The position numbers and the translations under genes were made by a program. Below the pieces are notes generated by a model. The model was given only the letters and a program-made list of their open reading frames with translations, was not told the DNA's origin and made no database searches. A DNA stretch of 11,274 bases. Source: Bacillota bacterium. Lineage in GTDB: Bacteria > Bacillota > Clostridia > Christensenellales > CAG-138. Location of the stretch: contig JAFABA010000187.1 in NCBI GenBank assembly GCA_023426265.1, positions 1 to 11,274 on the forward strand. Direction: 5' to 3'. Of the stretch, positions 4,545 to 10,084 are shown piece by piece. Positions within the stretch are counted from its first letter, which is position 1; every line of letters starts with the position of its first letter.

Positions 4545-5855
4545 ATGAAAAAGAAAATAAAGCTTTTGGCGTTTGCGCTTGCAGCCATTCTGCTATTCGC
4601 GTTCGGATGCGCGGCCCCGCAGCCAATTGAAACACCTGCACCGACAGATTCGGCGCCCGTAAACGCGGAACTGCTGAAAATGCCCGCGCTCAACCCGGCT
4701 AAGCCGCTGCTCACACCGGAGTACAACAATGCGGATACAAAAAAGGCGGGAAGCGGCGTGAACGAATTCACGCTTGCGCTGATGCGTGAGTTGCATAAAA
4801 AAGGAGAGAACATGGTCATCTCTCCGTTCTCTGTCTGGCTGACGCTTGCGGCGCTTGCAAACGCCACCGACTCAAACGCCCTGCCGCAGCTGCTGGAGGC
4901 TCTGGGCGTAAGCGACCTTACGGTGGAGGAACTCAACGCTTCCGTTTCCCGTATGCTGTATGAGCTGACCGGCAACGAAGGCGAGACGTACAACCCGCTC
5001 TCCATCGCGAACGCGGTGTTTGTGGATGAATCGGTTACGCTTAAAAAAGAGTTTGCGCAGCAATTCTTAGATTATTACCGCGGTACTGCCATGAATGTGG
5101 ATATGCAAAGCGCGGAGGCTATTAAAGCCATCAACGATTGGGCGAGCGAGCACACCAACGGGCTCATCAAGGACATCGTCAAAGAGATGCCGGAAGATAC
5201 CATCGTGGCTTTGGCCAACGCCATATACTTCAGCGACCGCTGGGCCGTGGAGTTTGACGAAGCGCAGACCAAAGATATGACGTTCCACGGCGTGGAGAAG
5301 GACGCAACCGTACCCTTCATGCTGCGTGAAGGCGACGCGATCCCCTATTATGAGGATGAAACGCTCCAGGCCATTAATCTTTCGTTTAAAACCGGAAGCG
5401 GCATGTATATCCTGCTGCCCAAAGATGGCGATGCGGACGCATTGATCGACAATATAGACGCCGAACGGTTCCTGCAGATCGTTGCGGATACCAAGCCGTC
5501 CACCGGCAAGCTGCTGCTGCCCAGGTTCTCGCTGACTTCGGATTTTAAACTCAACGATGCATTAAAAGAACTGGGCGTGCCGCTGTTGGACCCTGCTGAT
5601 CCAAAGCTGACAGGGCTTGTGGAAGAAACGGACGCATTCATCAGCGCATCGCTGCACCAGGCGACGATCAACGTGGATGAAAAGGGCACCACCGCCGCCG
5701 CCGTAACGGTGGAGATTATGGAGCCGACCTCCATGCCGCTGCCCACTGAACCGTTCTCCATGGTGTGCGACAAGCCCTTTGTATTCATCCTGTACAGGTG
5801 GACGTCTGAAGGCGGAGAGCAGGCGCTCTTTACGGGCGTAGTGAACCAGCTCTAA
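4545..5855 (+). CDS. Serpin (serine protease inhibitor family I4), predicted lipoprotein
   Basis: The 436-residue protein has a signal peptide with a lipobox-like end (FAFGC, Cys22), a Pro/Thr-rich linker (23-60) and a full serpin fold. Visible serpin blocks are VISPFSVWLTLAALANAT, IANAVFVDESVTLKKEF, GLIKDIVKE followed by ALANAIYFSDRW, and the C-terminal DKPFVFILY with LFTGVVNQL. The reactive-centre loop starts at E379-K-G-T-T-A-A-A. The small-residue hinge (P15 Gly, P14 Thr, P12-P10 Ala) is that of inhibitory serpins, which trap proteases by loop insertion. Counting from the hinge puts P1-P1' near Thr395-Ser396, a tentative assignment. The start was chosen at 4545 because AGGAGG (4535-4540) precedes it and the signal peptide begins there; an upstream ATG at 4503 has no such site. 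Likely role: surface protection against host or microbial serine proteases. Confidence 0.93.
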   Translation: MKKKIKLLAFALAAILLFAFGCAAPQPIETPAPTDSAPVNAELLKMPALNPAKPLLTPEYNNADTKKAGSGVNEFTLALMRELHKKGENMVISPFSVWLTLAALANATDSNALPQLLEALGVSDLTVEELNASVSRMLYELTGNEGETYNPLSIANAVFVDESVTLKKEFAQQFLDYYRGTAMNVDMQSAEAIKAINDWASEHTNGLIKDIVKEMPEDTIVALANAIYFSDRWAVEFDEAQTKDMTFHGVEKDATVPFMLREGDAIPYYEDETLQAINLSFKTGSGMYILLPKDGDADALIDNIDAERFLQIVADTKPSTGKLLLPRFSLTSDFKLNDALKELGVPLLDPADPKLTGLVEETDAFISASLHQATINVDEKGTTAAAVTVEIMEPTSMPLPTEPFSMVCDKPFVFILYRWTSEGGEQALFTGVVNQL

Positions 5856-5861
5856 GTAAAA

Positions 5862-5873
5862 CTGATTAATCAG
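5862..5873. repeat. 12-bp perfect palindrome between the serpin and sigma genes
   Basis: CTGATTAATCAG is a perfect dyad 6 bp after the serpin stop and about 50 bp before the -35 of the sigma promoter. It has no loop and no U-tract, so it is not a terminator. It could be an operator for a dimeric regulator; nothing else supports this. Confidence 0.4.
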
Positions 5874-5925
5874 GTGTTACTGAAACTTGTTCACATATCG
5901 TTCATGGCATATAGGCTTCCACCAT

Positions 5926-5954
5926 TTGCAAACCCTTTGCCGTTTTGCTATGCT
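5926..5954 (+). promoter_or_regulatory. Candidate sigma-A promoter of the sigma/anti-sigma operon
   Basis: TTGCAA (5926-5931), a 17-bp spacer and TATGCT (5949-5954) form a promoter with an extended -10 TG at 5946-5947. Transcription would begin near 5961, 24 nt before the chosen sigma start at 5985. This placement argues against any start upstream of 5961. Confidence 0.6.
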
Positions 5955-5984
5955 ATATCTATCTATGTAGCAAAGGTACAACGG

Positions 5985-6551
5985 ATGGAAGGGGGCGCGG
6001 CGGGAACGGATGGATCCTGCTTAGCGGCAAAGGGTATGGAAAAGCCAGCCTTGGAAGTGCTTTACGAAGCGCACGCCAAGACCGTTTACTGGGCGGCCTA
6101 CGGCGTCTCGCGCGATGCGGAGGCGGCGGCGGATGCCGTACAGAACGCGTTTTTGAGCGCGCACCGCAATATGGAAACTTTAAATAAGATGACAAATGAG
6201 CAGGCCCGCGCGTGGCTGTACCGCGTGGCGGTGAACAGCTCTATCGATATGCTTCGCCGCAATCGCCGCAGCATCCCCACGGAGGATGCGGGCGTGGCGG
6301 AACCGGACATGGGGCCGGGGCCGGAGGCGCAGGCCGAACGGAACGAAACGCGTGAGGCGGTTAAAAAGGCGTTAGACAATTTGCCCGAAAAATATCGGGA
6401 ACCATTGTTCCTCTATTATTTTGCGGAATTGGATTACCACCAAATCGCGGCGCTTTTGCAAACGAGCGAAGGCACGCTCAAAAGCCGCATGTCCCGCGGA
6501 CGCGATATGCTCAAAAACGAACTCAGGAAAGGAGGCGGGCTGTATGCGTAA
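5985..6551 (+). CDS. ECF-type RNA polymerase sigma factor (sigma-70 family)
   Basis: The 188 residues contain sigma region 2 (about 24-95: LYEAHAKTVYWAAYGV, AVQNAFLSAHRN, ARAWLYRVAVNSSIDMLRR) and region 4 (about 126-183: LDNLPEKYREPLFLYYFAEL, IAALLQTSEGTLKSRMSRGR, a helix-turn-helix that reads the -35). Regions 1 and 3 are missing, as in ECF sigmas. I chose the ATG at 5985: AAAGG (5972-5976) lies 8 nt upstream and it fits the promoter at 5926-5954. A GTG at 5874 would overlap that promoter, and an ATG at 6036 has AAAGGG only one base away; the first 18 residues are therefore uncertain. Its last codons overlap the next gene by 8 nt. It is the prime candidate to read the ECF promoter before the serpin. 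Confidence 0.9.
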   Translation: MEGGAAGTDGSCLAAKGMEKPALEVLYEAHAKTVYWAAYGVSRDAEAAADAVQNAFLSAHRNMETLNKMTNEQARAWLYRVAVNSSIDMLRRNRRSIPTEDAGVAEPDMGPGPEAQAERNETREAVKKALDNLPEKYREPLFLYYFAELDYHQIAALLQTSEGTLKSRMSRGRDMLKNELRKGGGLYA

Positions 6552-7368
6552 AGAAAAGGACGATCGCGAACTCAATATCGATCTTCTGCTGCGCGGCGTA
6601 GCGGAAAAAGAAAACGAAGCCCTGCCTCTTGAGGACTGGAAACGCCAGCTGTATAAAAAGATCGAAAGCGACCAGGACCAGGCACAGCGGGAAGAACAGT
6701 CTGCGGCGGAGGAAGAGTCACCTATAGTGGATGAGCTTGCGGCGCGCAGGCGCAGGAATATGCGCAGGCTCACAATCGGCTTTTCCACTGTGGCGGCGGC
6801 GATTCTTATAGTAGTAGGAACGCGCCAGTATTGGGAGCGAAATTTAAGCGCGAAATCCGCGCTGCCGCAGGAGGAAATCCGCATGGCAGCGGAAGCGGCG
6901 CCCTATGGAACCGCACAGTCCGATACCGCGCTGCCCGAAGCGCTCTATTTGGCGCCCGAAGCCCCCGCTGCGGAGGCCCCTGCATCTACGGAGGCGCCTG
7001 CGGCGGATAAGGGTATGCCGGCTCCCGCCGTTCCTGCGCCTTCCGTATCGGCGGACAATGCGGCAGGCTCCGGCCAGGCGGGTATCCTGTCCGGCCCTGT
7101 GGAGCTGACGCCGGAGCAGCAGAAGGCCGTGGATGCGCTCAATGCCGCGCTCCCAACAGAGCGGGGAAAGGTAGACCCGGCCACGGCGATTGTTGTGCAG
7201 CTTGAGCTCGTCACACTAAAAGTCCGCCCGCTTTCCGGCGGAGAAACGCAGGAAGTGACACGTGCGCGGGCCTATCAGATCATGGTAGGAGCGGATACCG
7301 GAGCGGCGATCTCCTATGCGGTGGACGCCGATACCTACGAGGTCCTGGGCGAAATCGTCGAAGGGTAG
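6544..7368 (+). CDS. Putative anti-sigma factor, single-pass membrane protein
   Basis: The 274-residue protein has a charged cytoplasmic N-terminal part (1-75), a single hydrophobic helix at about 76-93 (LTIGFSTVAAAILIVVG) preceded by an Arg-rich cluster (RRRRNMRR, inside-positive), and an extracytoplasmic part. The latter has a low-complexity Ala/Pro/Glu linker (about 135-170) and a C-terminal segment (about 185-274) that I do not recognise. The ATG overlaps the sigma stop by 8 nt and has AAAGGAGG at 6528-6535, the classical coupled sigma/anti-sigma layout. There is no Cys in the protein, so it is not a zinc-binding (ZAS) anti-sigma factor. The anti-sigma call rests on topology and operon position, not on a recognised domain. 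Confidence 0.7.
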   Translation: MRKEKDDRELNIDLLLRGVAEKENEALPLEDWKRQLYKKIESDQDQAQREEQSAAEEESPIVDELAARRRRNMRRLTIGFSTVAAAILIVVGTRQYWERNLSAKSALPQEEIRMAAEAAPYGTAQSDTALPEALYLAPEAPAAEAPASTEAPAADKGMPAPAVPAPSVSADNAAGSGQAGILSGPVELTPEQQKAVDALNAALPTERGKVDPATAIVVQLELVTLKVRPLSGGETQEVTRARAYQIMVGADTGAAISYAVDADTYEVLGEIVEG

Positions 7369-7371
7369 CGC

Positions 7372-7740
7372 ATGGAACTAAAACTCCTTGACGGGGAATT
7401 TTCCGTTTGCAAGCTAAGTGGGCCGGAGGAAGTGGATTTTGGCGCGCCCTTCCTGTTTATCGGCAAAACGGATGAGGAATTTTCCCTTGTTTGCCCCACG
7501 GAATACGCGCCGCAAAATGCCGCTGCCGCCGAGCACGGCTGGTGCGGCATGCGCATCTGCGGGGAACTGGATTTCTCGCTTACCGGAATATTGGCCCGGC
7601 TTGCGGGCACACTCGCCCAAAATAACATTCCGATATTTGCGGTCTCCACCTACAATACGGATTATATCTTCATAAAAAACGATACCCTGTTCCATGCTGT
7701 GGATTGTTTGCAGCAGGCAGGGTATCGCTTCGTTTCATGA
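7372..7740 (+). CDS. ACT-domain protein of the COG3603/ACT_7 type
   Basis: The 122 residues contain a C-terminal ACT-like domain (about 57-119). GELDFSLTGILARLAGTLA, IPIFAVSTYNTDYIFIK and the closing helix HAVDCLQQAGY give the pattern of small stand-alone ACT_7 proteins, related to the amino-acid-sensing ACT modules of aspartokinase and CASTOR. The N-terminal half (LKLLDGEFSVCKL, FLFIGKTDEEFSLVCP) is typical of the same proteins. No catalytic domain is attached, so it is probably a ligand-binding regulator with an unknown partner. It starts 3 nt after the anti-sigma stop with AAGGG overlapping that stop, so it is probably in the same operon. Any functional link to the sigma pair is unproven. 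Confidence 0.82.
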   Translation: MELKLLDGEFSVCKLSGPEEVDFGAPFLFIGKTDEEFSLVCPTEYAPQNAAAAEHGWCGMRICGELDFSLTGILARLAGTLAQNNIPIFAVSTYNTDYIFIKNDTLFHAVDCLQQAGYRFVS

Positions 7741-7741
7741 T

Positions 7742-7836
7742 AGGCTTAAGCCTTCAAATCATCGGCGAACCTTTTGGGGGTATGAGGGATTCGCGAATCC
7801 CCGCAGGACCTTTATCGATGGCCTAAGGGTTAGGCC
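7742..7836. repeat. Three perfect palindromes in the spacer between convergent genes
   Basis: AGGCTTAAGCCT (7742-7753) and GGGATTCGCGAATCCC (7786-7801) are perfect dyads. GGCCTAA-GGG-TTAGGCC (7820-7836) is a stem-loop covering the methyltransferase stop codon. None has a T-run on either strand, so none is a standard intrinsic terminator. They may act as 3'-end stabilising hairpins or protein sites in the gap between the ACT and methyltransferase genes. Confidence 0.55.
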
Positions 7837-8519
7837 TGCTCTTCCTCTTCATAAGGAATAACATCGCCGCCAATAAATTTTCTCCCCGCCGCGTCGCAGG
7901 CGGTGAGCACGGAATAACTCCCCGCCGTGGGGTCCAACACCCAATCGCCTTCATCCGTGACCGCCTGGATCAGCCGCGTCTGCAGGCCAACAGGCTTTGC
8001 GTGCGGGTGCCGTTTTGACGCGGGTTCATGCCATACGTCCGGCAGCGTATGGTCCCGCCATACGCCCTTGGCGCGCTTAGGCCGCTTTTGCAGGACGATC
8101 AGGTATTCGGCGGTTCGCCGCGTGCGGTATCCCATGCCGATGCGCCCTTTGTCCCATACGATCATATCCACGGTCTCAAGCCGCGTATCTTCCATCCAGC
8201 ATGGAATCCCCTCGCACAGGTGGAATTTATCCACCCACAAAAACAGGTGGCCGCTTTTTTTTAATACCCGGTCAAACTCCAATAAAAAGTCGCGGATGAG
8301 CGGTTCCCGCATCTGCGGCAGCTTTGCGCGTTGCATGCCTCTTGTGACGCCCTCGTTACCGTAGCTGAGCTTGTCTAATACGCCCCGGTATTGCGGGTCG
8401 AAAAATGCCGCTGAAATGCTTTCCTCCCGGAGTGCGCCCAACAGAAGCAACCCGTCGACGCAGTTGCGCCCACAGGGATGGATGCGGCTGTTGGGAACCA
8501 ACGGGGAAGAGACGGTCAT
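7830..8519 (-). CDS. Site-specific DNA methyltransferase (adenine-N6 or cytosine-N4), beta-class order
   Basis: The 229-residue protein transfers a methyl group from S-adenosylmethionine to DNA. Catalytic motif IV is DPQY (41-44, after AAFF). A target-recognition stretch and the conserved HAKPVGL (173-179, motif X region) follow, then the SAM-binding motif I variant DPTAGSYS (196-203) near the C-terminus. The order IV, TRD, X, I is that of the beta class (N6/N4 family, PF01555 type). DPQY replaces the usual DPPY. The ATG at 8519 was chosen because GGAG lies 6 nt upstream (complement of 8526-8529); a TTG five codons earlier has no ribosome site. No restriction endonuclease or specificity gene is in the window, so it looks solitary. 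Target sequence cannot be read from the protein. Confidence 0.88.
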   Translation of the reverse strand: MTVSSPLVPNSRIHPCGRNCVDGLLLLGALREESISAAFFDPQYRGVLDKLSYGNEGVTRGMQRAKLPQMREPLIRDFLLEFDRVLKKSGHLFLWVDKFHLCEGIPCWMEDTRLETVDMIVWDKGRIGMGYRTRRTAEYLIVLQKRPKRAKGVWRDHTLPDVWHEPASKRHPHAKPVGLQTRLIQAVTDEGDWVLDPTAGSYSVLTACDAAGRKFIGGDVIPYEEEEQA

Positions 8520-8572
8520 GCGGCGCTCCAGCAATGAGAGTGATTTAGAGTCGATTCCGGTAGATTCAGCTT

Positions 8573-8600
8573 ATTGTACCATATAGTGGTCCGAACGCAA
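8573..8600 (-). promoter_or_regulatory. Candidate extended -10 promoter of the methyltransferase gene
   Basis: On the minus strand TTGCGT (complement of 8595-8600) is followed after 16 bp by TACAAT (complement of 8573-8578), with TG one base before the -10. The -35 is weak but the extended -10 is good. Transcription would start near 8566, about 47 nt before the ATG. Confidence 0.6.
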
Positions 8601-8703
8601 TTATTTTTCCAAGAAATTATTAGCGAAACGTTTGTCGAAATTCCAAATGAATGCGCGCGATCCATCGTTTCCATTTCAAAAAGCAAGATGCCTGCCGCCG
8701 TGC

Positions 8704-8733
8704 TTGCAAAATTCCGCCTGATTGTGCTAAAAT
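8704..8733 (+). promoter_or_regulatory. Promoter of the pheST T-box transcript
   Basis: TTGCAA (8704-8709), an 18-bp spacer and TAAAAT (8728-8733) with an extended -10 TG (8725-8726) lie just before the T-box leader. Transcription should begin near 8740, giving a leader of about 300 nt, a normal T-box length. Confidence 0.72.
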
Positions 8734-8739
8734 ACTTTC

Positions 8740-9007
8740 CATACAGGTATGCGATGACGGAGCCGGGCACTTTCGCTGTGCATGGAAAGAGAACGCCGCC
8801 GGGGAACCCCCCGTGCTGAAAGCGGCGTATGCGGTGAATGATGAGCCCTTTCTCTCCCGAGCATCCCCGGTGAAGCCTTGTGTTGGGTGTGTAGTCGGTG
8901 GCGGGTAAGCCCGATATAGCGGCAAAGGCTCCGTTTTGCGGGGTGAATTTGGGTGGTACCACGAACGCATTATGCGCATCGTCCCTTGCGGGGCGGTGCG
9001 TTTTTTT
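8740..9007 (+). ncRNA. T-box riboswitch controlling pheST
   Basis: The leader contains the T-box core GGGTGGTACCACG (8951-8963). GGG (8951-8953) and ACG (8961-8963) can pair with CCC (8983-8985) and CGT (8980-8982), leaving the 7-nt bulge TGGTACC that binds the free NCCA end of uncharged tRNA. Upstream, stem I spans roughly 8745-8880. Its upper helix is ACGCCGC/GCGGCGT (8794-8800 with 8824-8830 by eye), and GATGACGGAG (8752-8761) lies at its base. The UUC at 8850-8852 is my best candidate for the Phe specifier codon, but I did not resolve the specifier loop fully. Uncharged tRNA-Phe should stabilise the antiterminator and switch on pheS-pheT. Confidence 0.9.
8975..9007 (+). terminator. T-box regulated terminator
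   Basis: CGCATCGTCCC (8975-8985) pairs over 11 bp (two G-T wobbles) with GGGGCGGTGCG (8990-9000), loop TTGC, and seven T follow at 9001-9007. The 5' arm contains CGTCCC (8980-8985), the same bases the antiterminator needs, so the two structures exclude each other. Confidence 0.92.
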
Positions 9008-9043
9008 ATTGCAATTATGAAAGGATGACAGGAGGCAGGAACG

Positions 9044-10066
9044 ATGCTTGAGACTTTAAAATCCATAGGAGAACAGGCCTGGGCGCGCCTACGGGAAGCC
9101 AAGGGGGAAAGCGACATCGAAGCCCTCATGGTCAGCGTCCTCGGCCGCAACGGGACTTTGACCGAGGTGCTGCGCACCATGGGCAAGCTGAGTAAAGAAG
9201 CCCGCGCGGAACTGGGGCAGGAAGCCAACCGCTTGAAGAGGGAGCTGGAAACGGCGATCTCAGAAAAGCGCGCCGCCATCGCCGCAGCGGAAAAGGAGCT
9301 GCGCTTTGCGCGCGAAACGCTGGATATCACCGAACCCGGCAGGCGGATATTGCCGCGCGGCAGGCTCCACCCCATGACGCAGACGTACCGGGAAATCCGG
9401 GACGCGCTCATCGGCATGGGCTTTATTACGTTCGACGGCCCGGAAGTGGAACTGGATCAATACAATTTCGAGCTGCCCAACATGCCCCCGGACCATCCCG
9501 CCCGGGATATGCAGGACACCTTCTATATCAACGACAGTGTGGTGCTTCGGACCCATACCACCAACTGCGAGCCCAGGGCGCTGCTCACCATGAAACCGCC
9601 GTTCCGCGTCGTCATCCCCGGCCGCTGTTTCCGCGTGGATGAGGTGGACGCCAGCCACTCCCCGATCTTCATGCAGATGGAAGGCCTGGTGGTGGACAAA
9701 AACATTACCCTGGCGGATTTGAAGGGCACTTTGGAGGCATTCGTGCACGCCGTGTTCGGCGAGGACGTCAAGACAAGGTTCCGCCCGAGTTATTTCCCGT
9801 TTACGGAGCCTTCCGCGGAGCTGGACATTTCCTGCACCATCTGCGGCGGCAAGGGCTGCCGCGTGTGCAAGCACACCGGCTGGCTGGAGATATTGGGCTG
9901 CGGCGTCACCAATCCGCACGAAATCGAAAACTGCGGCCTGGACCCGCATGAGTGGAGCGCGTTCGCGTTTGGCCTGGGCGTGGACCGCGTGACGAGCCTG
10001 AAGTACGGCATCACCGATATCCGGCTCGAATATGAGAACGACGCCCGCTTCCTGGGGCAGTTCTAG
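9044..10066 (+). CDS. pheS: Phenylalanyl-tRNA synthetase alpha subunit
   Basis: PheS is the catalytic subunit of the cytoplasmic (alpha-beta)2 enzyme that charges tRNA-Phe. The 340 residues show an N-terminal coiled-coil (about 1-90, RNGTLTEVLRTMGKLSKEAR), motif 1 (109-128, HPMTQTYREIRDALIGMGF), motif 2 (about 187-214, ending SPIFMQMEGL) and motif 3 (306-320, AFAFGLGVDRVTSLK). A four-Cys cluster CTIC-x4-CRVC (264-275) before KHTGWLEILGCG resembles the insert of Bacillota PheS. The catalytic His171, Gln211 and Glu213 region is kept. RTHTTNCEPRAL (169-180) differs from the usual RTHTSxVQxRTM. AGGAGG at 9030-9035 sets the start. It forms an operon with pheT 18 nt on, under the T-box. Confidence 0.96.
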   Translation: MLETLKSIGEQAWARLREAKGESDIEALMVSVLGRNGTLTEVLRTMGKLSKEARAELGQEANRLKRELETAISEKRAAIAAAEKELRFARETLDITEPGRRILPRGRLHPMTQTYREIRDALIGMGFITFDGPEVELDQYNFELPNMPPDHPARDMQDTFYINDSVVLRTHTTNCEPRALLTMKPPFRVVIPGRCFRVDEVDASHSPIFMQMEGLVVDKNITLADLKGTLEAFVHAVFGEDVKTRFRPSYFPFTEPSAELDISCTICGGKGCRVCKHTGWLEILGCGVTNPHEIENCGLDPHEWSAFAFGLGVDRVTSLKYGITDIRLEYENDARFLGQF

Positions 10067-10084
10067 GGTAAGGAGGAGTAGCAT

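Noticed and set aside
5881..5902. TGAAAC...CGTT as an ECF autoregulatory promoter of the sigma gene
   Set aside because: The spacer is 12 bp, too short for ECF promoters (16-17 bp). A sigma-A type promoter fits better just downstream.
5874..5984. GTG start adding 37 residues to the sigma factor
   Set aside because: It overlaps the predicted promoter and transcription start, and the added residues are not sigma-like.
6003..6031. GGAACG-N16-CGGCAA inside the sigma coding region as an internal ECF promoter
   Set aside because: The -10 lacks the CGT core, and the transcript would start at the second ATG with almost no leader.
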